In this document: piece after piece, positions 52,039-61,767 of the stretch
How the letters are laid out: the number at the start of each line of letters is the position of its first letter
How positions within the stretch are numbered: the stretch's first letter is position 1
NCBI RefSeq assembly: GCF_036192275.1
Contig: NZ_CP108088.1
Coordinates: 8,852,001 to 8,916,000, forward strand
Source: Streptomyces sp. NBC_00250
GTDB lineage: Bacteria; Actinomycetota; Actinomycetes; Streptomycetales; Streptomycetaceae
Direction: 5' to 3'
DNA: 64,000 bases
Notes under the pieces: model-generated
Told to the model about the DNA's origin: nothing
Database searches by the model: none
The model's input: only the letters and a program-made list of their open reading frames with translations
Made by a program: the position numbers and the translations under genes

Positions 52039-53700
52039 CTACTTCTTCACTACGACAACGGCATTGCCGACCTTGCGTTCAGTGGAGCCGCTCGCGGTCC
52101 AGCTGTCCATGGGGCGGTTGTAAAGGGCGTCCCTCGCGACGAGGGAGGTGTCGCCTCCGATGCCCAGGCTGAGCGCGTCCCTGGCGCCGAGCCACTTCAT
52201 GACGTCGGCGGCTTCCTGGGCGGTGACGCCGACGCTGGTGGCGGGGGAACGCCCGTCGATGGTGACCAGGAGGAGTTCGCCGGTGGCGGTGACCCCCGCG
52301 AGGGTGCGCGGGTGGCGCTCGGTGATGGCACTGGTCGGGGTGCCGTACACGGCGTCGTGCATGCCGTTGGCAACCGTGTTGACCAGGACCTCGCCGTTGC
52401 GGACCAGGGCGGGGCCGCCGCCTGCGACCGCGGAGAGGGTCGGGCTGGTCACCGACTTGCCCTGGGAGTCGGTGATGGTGGTGCCGGGCTTGAAGGCCTG
52501 ACCGACGACGGCGTGGGCGCGGAGCCAGTCCGCCCCGGTGCCGATGCCCTGCATGATCCTGCTGCCCGCGGGGATGGGGCCGCCGGCCGGACGTATCTCC
52601 TTGACGGTCCAGTTCCCGTCCATGACGACATCAACGCTGTTGCCCACCTCCGGTCGCGGCTGCGGGGTCGTCGACCCCCACTCGGGACGGAAGATCACGA
52701 CTTCGTTGTCGTCGACGCACATGACGCCCCGCCACGGCTTGCCTTCGGGGTTGGCGCCCTTCCCGTCGAGGCGGTGGTCGTCACCGATTCCGCCGCAGCC
52801 CCGGATCCGGCCGGGCACGCGGTTGACGCCGTCGATCTGGCGGACCTGGTCGTCGGGCGCGGTCACCTGCGTCCTGGAGGTGATCTCGTCGACGCGGACC
52901 CGGCCTCCCGCGCCCTCCAGGAGCAGGGCGGTTCGGCCGTTGTTGGCCTCGCTGAGGAGGTTGTTGCCCTGTACGTACAGTCCCTCAGGATCGCCGTCGT
53001 AACCGGAGAATTCCTTGTTGGTCGATGAACCGATGTCGAACTCGGATCCGTTGACCGCGACCAGGCCGCCGGCCGCCACGGCCATGTCGCGGACCGTCTG
53101 CGTCGTGCTGACGTCCTGTCCGTGTACGGCCTTGAAGGTGACATCGGCGGTGGGAGCCACCCTGACGACCTGTACCTGCCACGGCCCGGTGGTGGCGGAG
53201 CCGTCCTGGGCCGTGTAGACGGTGCGGGCGCCGTACCCGGAGGTCTCCAGCCAGCCCTTCATCCTGTTCGCCAGAGCCTGCTCGTCGGGGGCGAACTGCC
53301 CGACACGAACCGCGTGTCCGGACAACGGGCTGCCGCTCCCCGTCAGGACGGGCACCTGCCGGGAGTCGACGCGGCCGGCGAACCCGTGGACGGCCAGGTC
53401 CTTCACCAAGGCGTCGGCGTACGTCTTGTTGCCGACCCGCCAGCTCTTGCCGTTCGGGTACGGGATCTCCAACTCGACCGACCACAGGTCGGACGCCTGG
53501 CCCTGGCTGAACTTCTGGTAGGTGACCCCGGGCGCCAACGTCTCGACGACTTCCGCGACAGCCTGTAGGTCTGCGGGGCCCAGCGGCATGTGCTCTGCTG
53601 TCCCGCTGGATTCCTCTGCCACAGCTGATGCGCCGGGTGGCAGCACGGCCAGTGAAGTCAGTGCGATGGCAGCCGCGAGGCCGCGACGAAGTCTGGACAA
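52039..53700 (-). CDS. Secreted phosphodiester glycosidase-family protein (NAGPA-like)
   Basis: A 553-aa exported protein. The signal peptide is RLRRGLAAAIALTSLAVLPPGASA. An N-terminal SPOR-like stretch (QVQVVRVAP) precedes the NAGPA domain with MAVAAGGLVAVNGSEFD, the GGGPALVRNGEVLVN loop, RTLAGVTATGELLLVTIDGR and SLGIGGDTSLVARDALYNRP. The family cleaves phosphodiester-linked GlcNAc; bacterial members probably act on wall teichoic acid or exopolymer linkages. It is monocistronic. Confidence 0.88.
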   Translation of the reverse strand: MSRLRRGLAAAIALTSLAVLPPGASAVAEESSGTAEHMPLGPADLQAVAEVVETLAPGVTYQKFSQGQASDLWSVELEIPYPNGKSWRVGNKTYADALVKDLAVHGFAGRVDSRQVPVLTGSGSPLSGHAVRVGQFAPDEQALANRMKGWLETSGYGARTVYTAQDGSATTGPWQVQVVRVAPTADVTFKAVHGQDVSTTQTVRDMAVAAGGLVAVNGSEFDIGSSTNKEFSGYDGDPEGLYVQGNNLLSEANNGRTALLLEGAGGRVRVDEITSRTQVTAPDDQVRQIDGVNRVPGRIRGCGGIGDDHRLDGKGANPEGKPWRGVMCVDDNEVVIFRPEWGSTTPQPRPEVGNSVDVVMDGNWTVKEIRPAGGPIPAGSRIMQGIGTGADWLRAHAVVGQAFKPGTTITDSQGKSVTSPTLSAVAGGGPALVRNGEVLVNTVANGMHDAVYGTPTSAITERHPRTLAGVTATGELLLVTIDGRSPATSVGVTAQEAADVMKWLGARDALSLGIGGDTSLVARDALYNRPMDSWTASGSTERKVGNAVVVVKK

Positions 53701-54078
53701 GACAACTCCTCAGATAAACGGGCATACGAACATACGAAATGGTTCTGCGGGTGGCCCGAAGCGGACATGCCTCCGACCCCGCCCTGGCGGGGGCTTGGCC
53801 CGACTGACGGTCCGGGTGGCGGTCCGGGTGGCGGTCGCGGTGGGGCACAAGGCCTGGCTGGGTCGGGATGCCTGGGTGAGGCTCTCGGAACGGGCCAGGT
53901 CAGAGTACGAGGTCAGAGCAGAAGTGTGGTGCTGCGTAGGGGAGATGCGGATCTGGACCACATTCCGGAGGGGCTTGCGGAGAGTGATGTAGTGGCGTGT
54001 GGTGGGATGGCGGGACTCGGCCGTTGACCTACTCGAACAGATGGATCCGGACGACCCGGTCAAGCTCCTGGAGGGCGT
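53701..54078. other. Intergenic stretch with ggtccgggtggc repeats
   Basis: This gap lies between divergent genes and should hold both promoters. About three ggtccgggtggc units lie at 53809-53845. No conserved ORF was found. Confidence 0.45.
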
Positions 54079-54420
54079 ATGCCGATCACAAACCAGCAGG
54101 TAGCAGGGCACACGTTTCTGCGGCAGATGTACGAGGACCCGTACTTCCCCGATCCCGTCGTCGACCGGGGCGCGGCGATCCTGCTGCGGCTGTGCGAGCG
54201 AATAGAGGCTGATCAGCCGTCGGATCTGAAGTCCCTGTACGCGCTCACCCACGCCGCGACGGAGGAGTTCAACCTTCTGGACGCGGAGTTCGACGCAGCT
54301 GGGAGCGGGATCGAGACGGCTGCGCGTGAGTGGATCGGCGAGGAGTTCCGGTTCGTCGCGTCGGCATACGGGTTCACGGACGCGGACGGAGAGGAGCTGA
54401 TCGCCGGCCGGGACTGGTGA
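54079..54420 (+). CDS. DUF5713-family protein
   Basis: A 113-aa acidic, helical protein: FLRQMYEDPYFPDPVVDRG, then AILLRLCERIEADQP and LYALTHAATEEFNLLDAEFD. This matches DUF5713, of unknown function, widespread in bacteria. ATG 54079 has ggagg 7 nt upstream. It ends convergent to the STAND ATPase, with a shared hairpin between. Confidence 0.85.
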   Translation: MPITNQQVAGHTFLRQMYEDPYFPDPVVDRGAAILLRLCERIEADQPSDLKSLYALTHAATEEFNLLDAEFDAAGSGIETAAREWIGEEFRFVASAYGFTDADGEELIAGRDW

Positions 54421-54424
54421 GCGG

Positions 54425-54449
54425 GGACCGGCAGGTGGTCTGCCGGTCC
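54425..54449. terminator. Bidirectional terminator hairpin
   Basis: A perfect 10-bp stem (54425-54434 with 54440-54449) and a 5-nt loop lie in the 67-bp gap between two convergent genes, so it can end both transcripts. Confidence 0.75.
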
Positions 54450-54487
54450 GAGCCACCGCTCCTGTCGTGACCGCGGGCTCCACCGCC

Positions 54488-56227
54488 TCAGGGCCGTCCC
54501 CGTGTCCGGCCCGCGCGCCGTGCTCCGTACCGCGAGACCGCGAAGCGCCGCAGGCTTCGGGGCCCGGGAGGGGCGATGCCCGCACTCGCGTCGCGCACGG
54601 CGGCGAGGACCGGCAGCTGGTGCCGCTGTGCGTCGCGGTTCTGAGCCCAGGCGAGGCGCGCGACGATGAAGGTCATCGTCGCCAGCAGGGGCACCGCGGC
54701 TCGTGCTGTCCATTGGACACGAAGGCCGCGCCGGTGGGTGGCCTTGCCGGCCGCGATGAAATCGGCTTCAAGGGGCGTCAGCTGACGGCGGTCGGCGGGC
54801 GTCATGAAGAACTCGCCGAGCTGGGTGAGGCGGACCGGTGATATGCGTACGCCGGGGTCCCGTCCCACGGATTCCCATGCCTCGGCGGCATCCGTCAGCC
54901 AGCGGTGCAGACGGAGCTTCTCACGATCCTCCTCGATCCAGGAGTGCAGGCGCGGCCAGGCGGTGATCAGGGCCTCGTGGGCAAGGTCGACGGTGTCCCC
55001 GTCAAGGGTGATCAGCCGCGCCCGTGCCAGCAAGTCCAGAACCGTCCTGGTCTCGTGGCCGATTCCGGCGGATTCGAGTTCGCTGCGACCGGTGGGCCGG
55101 CGGGTGTCCGGGGCGCCGTCGCCGGGCGTGACGAGTCGCAGCATCACCCGGCGAGCCGTCTCGGCCTGAGCCGAGTCCATGCCTTCGTACGCGGCCTCGG
55201 CGCTCTGGGCGATCGCGCCGCGCATGGCTCCGGCCCGCTCGTAGCCTTCCAGGGTGAGCGTGCGCCCGCGGCGCCGGCGCCAGGTCTCCAACAGTACGTG
55301 GGAGAGAAACGGCAGCCCGGCCCCCCGGCCGTGGACCTCGTCGATCAGCGAGGCGGTCAGAGCCCGCTCCACGACCAGGGAACGGGCCGTCGCGGGACCG
55401 GTGATGACCTCACGCAGTTCGTCGCGGGTCAGCGGGCCCACGGGGAGACTGGCCATCCGGATCGCGTCGGCGAGTTCGGCGTGGGCCAGGCAGTGGGGGT
55501 AGAAGTCCGCCCGGATACCGAGGACGACGCGCAGGCGACTGTGCGGGTTGCGGGCAGCGAGCAGGCCCGCGAGGAAGGCTTTTCTCTCCTCGGTGTCCTG
55601 GCAGAGTGTGAAGAGCTCCTCGAACTGGTCGACGATCAGCCAGGTGTCGCTCGGACCGTCGACCGGGCGGAGCACCTCACGATGCCGGCTCAGGGGCCGC
55701 TCGCCGGGAGTGAAGAGGCGGATCGCCGCCGGGGCGGCATCGGGCTCACGCAGCCGGGGGACGAGACCGGCCCTCAGCAAGGACGATTTGCCGATACCGG
55801 AAGGGCCGAAGACGGCGACGACCCGGTGTCGACCGGCGAGCGAGACGAGGTCCTGGACGAGCCGGTCGCGGCCGAAGTAGATGTCGCGGTCACCGGGCTC
55901 GTACCGGGACAGCCCGCGGTAGGGAGCCGGCTCGCCCCCGGACTCCGCGACCTGGGCCGCCAGTTCGTCGGACACCCGGGTCCAACGTCGCTCCCACTCC
56001 GAAGGGTCGCCTCCGCAAGCAGCGACATATGCGTGAAGGACCGGCAGCGTCGGGAGCTGCTCGCCTGCGGCCGCCCGGGAGAGGGTGGCCACCGAGTAGG
56101 CGCCGGCGCGACGGGCCATCACCCCGTACGTGGGGCTGCCCGCCTCCTTCCGAAGCTGCCGCAACGCGAGAGCGAACACGGCGACCGGTCCGGCCGCCGG
56201 ATCCACCGGCTTCTCCTGACGCCCCAC
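54488..56227 (-). CDS. STAND NTPase with N-terminal HTH, lacking the usual C-terminal repeats
   Basis: A 579-aa protein. Residues 10-90 are an XRE-like helix-turn-helix segment (AYSVATLSRAAAGEQLPTL). A novel-STAND ATPase core follows: entry YRGLSRYEPGDRDIYFGRD, Walker A GPSGIGKSS (141-149), Walker B LIVDQFEELFTLC, then ITGPA and DLAHEALITAWPRL. A single hydrophobic segment lies at about 509-527. In most Streptomyces relatives 500-700 residues of WD40 repeats come after this; here only about 50 basic residues remain. The sensor part may have been deleted. GTG 56227 is where homology begins. Related proteins act in signalling or phage defence. Confidence 0.85.
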   Translation of the reverse strand: MGRQEKPVDPAAGPVAVFALALRQLRKEAGSPTYGVMARRAGAYSVATLSRAAAGEQLPTLPVLHAYVAACGGDPSEWERRWTRVSDELAAQVAESGGEPAPYRGLSRYEPGDRDIYFGRDRLVQDLVSLAGRHRVVAVFGPSGIGKSSLLRAGLVPRLREPDAAPAAIRLFTPGERPLSRHREVLRPVDGPSDTWLIVDQFEELFTLCQDTEERKAFLAGLLAARNPHSRLRVVLGIRADFYPHCLAHAELADAIRMASLPVGPLTRDELREVITGPATARSLVVERALTASLIDEVHGRGAGLPFLSHVLLETWRRRRGRTLTLEGYERAGAMRGAIAQSAEAAYEGMDSAQAETARRVMLRLVTPGDGAPDTRRPTGRSELESAGIGHETRTVLDLLARARLITLDGDTVDLAHEALITAWPRLHSWIEEDREKLRLHRWLTDAAEAWESVGRDPGVRISPVRLTQLGEFFMTPADRRQLTPLEADFIAAGKATHRRGLRVQWTARAAVPLLATMTFIVARLAWAQNRDAQRHQLPVLAAVRDASAGIAPPGPRSLRRFAVSRYGARRAGRTRGRP

Positions 56228-56499
56228 GGGTCCGCCCCCTTCTCCGGGCGGCACCGCCGACCGGTGTCCTGCCGGTCATGCACTCAAGCGGCACCAGGGC
56301 GGCGGCGACAAGACGCTTTCGCGTCGTAAGGGGCCGGCGCGCGAATTGTTTCATCGCCGGGAGGGGGCTGCTCAACAACTACCCGCCGACGAAGACTCGT
56401 GGTGAGGAGGCCTCGCCCTCAACCGGCCGCCGAGGCTCCTTCAACCCCTGGGGCGGATCAGCCCCAGCCGGCCGAACCCACCACAGACAGGAGAACGTC

Positions 56500-56667
56500 A
56501 TGCCGCTGAGCGACGACGAGTTGCACCTGATCGAGGAGAGCCGCCGGCGTGCCGAGCGCGAGCACGCGGAGTTCCAGGCCAAGCAGGAGGCCGATCGCCA
56601 GGCGCGGATCGCGGAGGAGGAGGCCCGCCGACGTGCGGAGAAGCCGCACTCCGGCCCCACCTGGTAG
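56500..56667 (+). CDS. Small charged helical protein, 55 aa
   Basis: ATG 56500 follows AGGAG at 7 nt. The product is almost one continuous charged helix (SRRRAEREHAEFQAKQEADRQ, then ARIAEEEARRRAEK) with a short polar tail. It is likely a coiled coil. The opening LSDDELHLIEES is shared with small Streptomyces proteins of unknown function. It has its own 270-bp upstream region. Confidence 0.65.
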   Translation: MPLSDDELHLIEESRRRAEREHAEFQAKQEADRQARIAEEEARRRAEKPHSGPTW

Positions 56668-56967
56668 TCCGCCTGCCATCCCCGGCCCGCTGGCCTCGGC
56701 TCCGGACGAGTCCACAGCGGGCCGGGCGACCAGTCCCCTGGCATGAGGGAGAGGTCGAGGGACGCGACGGGGTGGCCACGCACGGCGTGAGCCGCCCCGA
56801 GCCCGCCTCCTGCCCCTCGCACCGAGCCCTGTGGCCGGACGACAACCCCACTCGCATCTGCCGCGGCCGCTTCCGCTGTTCACGCCACGCTCGGCCCCCA
56901 CGACGACTTGTGGGGCCGCCTGGTGTGCATCCGGGCGCGCCACCGCGTACACGACGAAGGAGTACAC

Positions 56968-57666
56968 GTGAGACGAACCGCCATCGCCCGCATCCTGGGT
57001 TCCGTGACAGCTGCCCTAGGCCTGACCATCGGCTTCACCGGCCAGGCAGCAGCCATCTCCCATTTCGAGATCACCCACGTGGACACCGTCAGGTGCATCG
57101 GCGGCTACTCGGAGACCAGCGCGGGCTCCAACGGCGGCGGCTACTCAGTGAGCCGAACGCACGGCTTCAACCGCCTGGTCAGCGGGGCCTGCCAAGTCGC
57201 GAACCAGCCCGTCGGCTCGCTCTCGTCGGAGCGGCACATCCTCGCCTTCGACATGCAGAAGGGCGTGTGGTGGAAGTGCGCCGGTCACGGACCGGCGCGC
57301 AACTCCGTCCCCGCTGTTGCGGTGGAGCTCTACGGCAACATCAATCGCGCCTGCGGGGGCGACGTCTGGTACGCCACGAACACAGCTGCGTACGGCTGGG
57401 ACGGCGGCGCGTGGCGTGGCAGGTGGGTCGTTTCGGGCAACCACTGGGTACCCCGCAGCGGCTTCGCCCCGACCGCTCCGCCACCGGCCCCGTCGATCAG
57501 CGCGGCCGAGGCCGTCCGCCGGGGTGAAGTACGCCTGGGCAGCCCCACCGGCCCCAAGGCCAACGCCGCGCAGCTCCAGGCTCCGCCCCGGGAGGCCGGA
57601 TCCGCGCCTGTCACACCGCAGTCTGTCTCGGACGGCACGTACGCGGTGCGGACGATCACCCGATAG
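56968..57666 (+). CDS. Secreted hypothetical protein
   Basis: A 232-aa exported protein. GTG 56968 follows AAGGAG at 6 nt and starts a twin-Arg-like but ordinary signal peptide (RRTAIARILGSVTAALGLTI, cleavage near GQAAA). The mature part has four or more cysteines (RCIGGYSE, SGACQVA, WKCAGHG, RACGGDVWY), likely disulfides, then a Pro/Ala linker and a polar tail. No family recognised. Confidence 0.75.
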   Translation: MRRTAIARILGSVTAALGLTIGFTGQAAAISHFEITHVDTVRCIGGYSETSAGSNGGGYSVSRTHGFNRLVSGACQVANQPVGSLSSERHILAFDMQKGVWWKCAGHGPARNSVPAVAVELYGNINRACGGDVWYATNTAAYGWDGGAWRGRWVVSGNHWVPRSGFAPTAPPPAPSISAAEAVRRGEVRLGSPTGPKANAAQLQAPPREAGSAPVTPQSVSDGTYAVRTITR

Positions 57667-58003
57667 TCGCTCCTGCTCCGTCCGGCCTTTGATGTCTGCG
57701 GCTGAACGCACTCGACGAGGTGCGCGACGCGGCTTCGGAGCGGCTGCGGCTGAGCGCGGTAGCGCGGTACCTGGTCCGGTCTGGCCAGGTACCGTGCTCG
57801 GTCCAATCGGTGGCAGCGGGGCCCGACGAGGGATGCCTGAAGTCGAAGTCGAAGTCGAAGTCGGGGGAGTGCAGGTGTGCGAGAACTGGGCGTTGGGGTT
57901 GACGGTCAGGGGTCAAGCGGCAGGGGGCAGGGGCCAAGGCCTGGTGACGTCGATGTGTCCGGCGGGTCGGTCCCTGCCGGTCGCCGGAGCTACGGTGGCG
58001 GGC
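57667..58003. other. Intergenic stretch, no gene seen
   Basis: It contains a gaagtc hexamer array (57838-57861). The frame of the next gene is open through it but without a start site or homology. Confidence 0.4.
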
Positions 58004-58468
58004 ATGGATCCGTTGAGGGTGTCCGCCGAAGACGAGCTGTTCCCGAGCGCTCAGCCCTGGGACGTGGTTGATGACAGCCTGTGGGTGTCACACAGTGAGT
58101 TCTGGCTGGTCGCCGGCAGCGGACCGGGCATCGACATCGTGAGTGCCGTTCCTGAAGGCGACTCGATCAAGGGCAATGGAGGCGCGGTCGGCATTCCGAC
58201 GCGGGCGTCTGAGACGCGCATCGCCGCAGTCGTGTCCGTCTGGGAAGGTGCCGCGCCACACGGGGATGGCGCCTTCCTCGGGACGTGCCGCATCACAGTG
58301 CCCGACAGGGAGCTTGCGCTCGTCAACGTGGAAGGAAGGGAGCCAGGCCCCGTCCTAGTCTTGCCAGAGGAGGGGGAGCACACGGTCAGTGTCTGGCGTC
58401 GCGACGTATCCGGATCTGATGCTGCCGAGCAGTACGACATCCGTGTATGGCGGTGCCTCACCCAGTGA
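58004..58468 (+). CDS. Hypothetical protein
   Basis: A 154-aa protein from ATG 58004, beginning MDPLRVSAEDELFPSAQPW. It has alternating strands (HSEFWLVAGSGPGIDIVSAV, TRIAAVVSVWEG, EHTVSVWRRDV) suggesting a beta-sandwich; no signal or membrane segment. No family recognised. The larger frame extends upstream but with poor coding character. Confidence 0.6.
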   Translation: MDPLRVSAEDELFPSAQPWDVVDDSLWVSHSEFWLVAGSGPGIDIVSAVPEGDSIKGNGGAVGIPTRASETRIAAVVSVWEGAAPHGDGAFLGTCRITVPDRELALVNVEGREPGPVLVLPEEGEHTVSVWRRDVSGSDAAEQYDIRVWRCLTQ

Positions 58469-58785
58469 GCCGGGGCACGGCCTGGCTACGACGTGGGCTG
58501 AATCTGCGAGGTCCTTGAGGACCTTGCCGCCGGCCTCGTTGTTGTCGACGACGACAACGAAGAAGAACAGGCCAGGCCCGAGAGGGCCGTGCTCGGCTCT
58601 CCCCTGAGCACAGACGTTGAGCCAGAGCCGAAACTCACCGACGTAGCCAGCCTGGTGTCGGCCATTCCTCTGCCGAGGTGTGGTGCTGTGCCGGTGCTCT
58701 CCCCAAGCGACTGCATCCTTTGGCCTACTGTCATTTCGGCCCTGCGGAGGAGGATCTTGCGACACCGCCGGGACAGGATTGATCC
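58469..58785. other. Intergenic stretch, no gene seen
   Basis: Neither strand shows a recognisable product. It should hold the promoter of the small membrane protein at 58786. Confidence 0.4.
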
Positions 58786-59013
58786 GTGCGAACAACCATC
58801 GGATACACCGTCGAAAGCATCGGCTACGTCGTAGGAGCCCAGGGGCTGGTCAGCTTCGCTTCGCAGACCTTCTTCGGCACGGAGTGGGGCTGGTTGCACA
58901 AAGTCGTCGACCTTCCGGCCACCGCTTACCTCGGCATCGTCGTCGTCGGGTTGGCACTCATCGCCGTCGGCGTGAAGACGCGGAAGACGCCCGAGCGCCA
59001 GGAGGTCGCCTGA
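58786..59013 (+). CDS. Small membrane protein, 75 aa
   Basis: Start near 58786 (gtgcgaacaacc). The sequence has an amphipathic first half (YTVESIGYVVGAQGLVSFAS, then TEWGWLHKVV) and one clear membrane segment (AYLGIVVVGLALIAVGV), followed by a basic tail (KTRKTPERQ). It is probably cytoplasm-facing at the C-terminus. Function unknown. Confidence 0.65.
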   Translation: MRTTIGYTVESIGYVVGAQGLVSFASQTFFGTEWGWLHKVVDLPATAYLGIVVVGLALIAVGVKTRKTPERQEVA

Positions 59014-59514
59014 CCGTGCGGTGACATCCGGCGGGCGGTGACGCTGCACCGGGCCGGTCGCCAACCGGTCAGAGCGCCGGGACAGGGTGGCCCGGGCCCC
59101 AGTGCGATCGCCCACGCGACTAGGGGCTGTCCGATGGGTCGTGTGAGGTGATCAGGGCCGTGGCTTAGTGGCTGTTGTTGTTCCGAACTTGAGGAGTGCT
59201 GGTCGAACGGGAGTCACCTGAACTCCCGACCCGACCGGTCCTCCCCCGCCATCGTGACCTCCGCGTCCATCGCATCGAGCGGCAGCATGACCGCGCGCAC
59301 CGGGTGGATGTCACGTCGCCGAGGTGCCCGGCCGCACGGCGAGGCCAGAGCACCCACAGGCGCGACGCCTGGCGTACCGCCACCACCAGCGTCCTCGCAG
59401 CAGTGCGCAGCTTGTCACCCGAGCGGTGGGAGGCGAGGACGTCTGCAATGGCCAACCGGCGGCGACTGTGAAAATCGCTGTCCGATCACCGGATCACGGT
59501 GATAGACACCCGGT
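59014..59514. other. Intergenic stretch, no gene supported
   Basis: Minus-strand pieces with coding bias (ADVLASHRSGDKLRTAARTL, and in another frame AVMLPLDAMDAEVTMAGEDR) suggest a frameshifted remnant, but I could not place them in a family. The promoter of the gene at 59515 must lie at the right end. Confidence 0.35.
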
Positions 59515-60315
59515 GTGGAAAAGAATCTTGAGTTCCCTGACCTGTTGCGACTGATCGATGAACGGTCGACCGCCTTCCGCGCCGTGGTCGCCGCCGCGCC
59601 CGGTCTCGACGCGCAGGTGCCGACCTGCCCCGGGTGGACGCTGTTCGATCTGGTGAAGCACCTGGGTGGGGGAGACCGTTTCTGGGCCGCCATCGTCGGC
59701 GCGGGGTCTGCCGACGCTCCCCCGGCCGAGGCCGTCGCCGCGCGCGCCGCGCTGGAAGTGCCGCAGGAGCGTGAGGCCCTGCTGGCCTGGCTGGACGCGT
59801 CGACGCAGCTTCTGCTGGGCGCCCTGCGCGAGGCGGGACCGGAGAGCGGTTGCTGGACGTGGTGGCCCGCGTCGCAGTCACCGCAGACCGCCGGCGGCAC
59901 CGCCCGGCACCGGGTCCAGGAGACCGCGGTCCACACCTACGACGCCCAGCTCGCCGGGGCCTCCCCGCAGCCGCTGCCGGTCGAGCTGGCACTCGACGGT
60001 GTGGAGGAGTTCCTGTTCACCGTCTGCGCAACGCCGAGTGCCTGGCCGCACAAGCCCACGGCCTTCGACTTCCACGCCGCCGAGGGCCGCTCCTGGCGCC
60101 TCACCGTCGACGGCGACGGCGCACGCATCACCCGCATCCCCGCTCCCACCGCCGCGACCGGCGAAGACTCGGACGCAGCCGGCGCCTCCGTCCACGGAAC
60201 CGCCAGTGAGCTGGTCCTCTACCTGTACGACCGGATCCAGGCCGACTCCTTGCACGTTGACGGAGACGCAGGGCTGCTCGACCTGCTCCGCGCCTGGGAG
60301 CCGGAGGAGAAGTAG
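59515..60315 (+). CDS. Maleylpyruvate isomerase-family protein
   Basis: A 266-aa protein from GTG 59515. The N-terminal domain has CPGWTLFDLVKHLGGGDRFW and the later HRVQETAVHTYDAQLA helix, the family's metal-site histidine region. The C-terminal domain (FDFHAAEGRSWRLTVDGDG, then ELVLYLYDRIQADSLHV) is SCP2-like. It is probably mycothiol-dependent; substrate unknown. It is a distant paralogue of the gene at 13083. Confidence 0.9.
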   Translation: MEKNLEFPDLLRLIDERSTAFRAVVAAAPGLDAQVPTCPGWTLFDLVKHLGGGDRFWAAIVGAGSADAPPAEAVAARAALEVPQEREALLAWLDASTQLLLGALREAGPESGCWTWWPASQSPQTAGGTARHRVQETAVHTYDAQLAGASPQPLPVELALDGVEEFLFTVCATPSAWPHKPTAFDFHAAEGRSWRLTVDGDGARITRIPAPTAATGEDSDAAGASVHGTASELVLYLYDRIQADSLHVDGDAGLLDLLRAWEPEEK

Positions 60316-60748
60316 GACGTAGCGGGGGCGGTTGGCCGCGCCTCGAGCCGGTAGGACACGACTCTTCGCCAGGTTCGTCAGTCGCGGCGCCGGGCTCAAA
60401 CCCGCGAGGCGGCCTCGGGGCGTCACCAAGCCGACCATCTACCTGGATGGCAGTGCGAATTCGTCCGTCCCAGCGATCACGAGAAGCGACGCGACTGCCG
60501 TTCGTCCCGATCTCGTCGAGAAGTCAGTCGCTCGGGTGACTGCGGCGGCTGCCGCGAATGAGAGCAGGGCCTCTTGGTAGCTCGAAGGGTGTCGAATCCA
60601 ACGTGCGGTCCAGGAGGCCCTGTTGTCGCATTTCTACGGCAACGCGGGAGTGAGGCCCACTTCAGCCACTCTCGCGTGTGACTGTCTGGCTCACAGGTTC
60701 GGGAACGCCAGAGACCACGAGGCGCGCGAGCGTCGGTATCCCACCGAC
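60316..60748. other. Gap with an inverted repeat before the IS5 transposase
   Basis: An imperfect inverted pair, cagggcctcttgg (60565-60577) and ccaggaggccctg (60610-60622), with one mismatch, lies upstream of the transposase. It may belong to the left end of the element or to an older one. Nothing else was recognised. Confidence 0.4.
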
Positions 60749-61539
60749 ATGCCGGACGCCGAGTGGGCGGTGGTCCGGCCACTGCTGCCGGTGCCGGGCT
60801 GGCTACGGGGCCGGGGCGGGCAACCGGAGGCATACTGCCACCGCGCGATGCTGGACGCGATCCGCTACCTGGTCGACAACGGCACGAAGTGGCGGGCCAT
60901 GCCTGCCACTTCCCACCGTGGGACCGGGTCTACGCGTTCTTCCGGCGCTGGCGCAACCACGATCTGGTCCGCGAGTTCCACGACCGGCTCCGCCGCCTGG
61001 TCCGCGAGCGGGCCGGGCGGGACTCGGAGCCGGGCGCGGGCGTGATCGACTCGCAGTCGGTCAAAGCGGACGCGGTCGTCGGCTCTGACAGCCGCGGCTT
61101 CGACGGCGGCAAGCTGATCAACGGGCGCAAGCGGCACGTCGTGGTCGACACCCTTGGCCTGCCTCTCGCGGTGATGGTCACCGCAGCGGATGTGGGCGAC
61201 CGCGCCGCGGCCCAGGTCCTGCTCACCCAGGTCACTGCCGCGCACCATCTGCTGGCCTTGGTCTGGGCCGACGGCGGATACACCGGCAGCCTCGTCGAGT
61301 ACTGCCTCGCGGCCCCCGCCCTGGTCCTCGCCATCGTCAAACGCAGCGACAACATGCGCGGCTTCGTCGTGCTGCCCAAGCGTTGGATCGTCGAGCGGTT
61401 CTTCGCCCACCTGATGCGAAGTCGCCGTCTCGCGCGCGACTTCGAGCGTTCCATCGCCAGCGCGGAGGGGATGGTCTACTGGTCGATGACGATGCTCATG
61501 ACCCGCCGTGTTGCCCGGCCACGTCCTTCGCGAGCGTGA
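60749..61539 (+). mobile_element. IS5-family transposase gene with a one-base frameshift
   Basis: The first frame (ATG 60749) reads MPDAEWAVVRPLLPVPGWL to NGTKWRAMPA; from about 60915 the homology continues in the next frame as FPPWDRVYAFFRRWRNHDL. IDSQSVKAD, ADGGYTGSLVEY and WIVERFFAHLMRSRRLARD (the DDE residues and YREK-like end) follow to 61539. One G is missing where relatives have GCC-GAC-TTC, so the full protein is not made unless ribosomes shift. No programmed slippery run is visible at the site. Confidence 0.85.
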
Positions 61540-61767
61540 ATCGGCCAGGTGCCGGCTCGATCAGCCAGCCGCGCGCCGTCAGCCGCTTGGCCAGTCCTCA
61601 AGCCCGGAAAGACAACAACCTCTCAGGCGCAGATGAGCTTCTCCGAAGGCGCCGTCGTCGGGCTCACTGGCACTGAGAGCTCGTCGTCCATCCGCCCACG
61701 CCTGCCTGCGTCGGCCGATTGAGGAACTCGGTTGCGGTGGATCAGGCGGATGCGGTGATACTCCGGC

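Noticed and set aside
60749..61539. Programmed frameshift in the IS5 transposase
   Set aside because: No slippery run or downstream structure is evident at the change of frame; a simple one-base deletion explains it.
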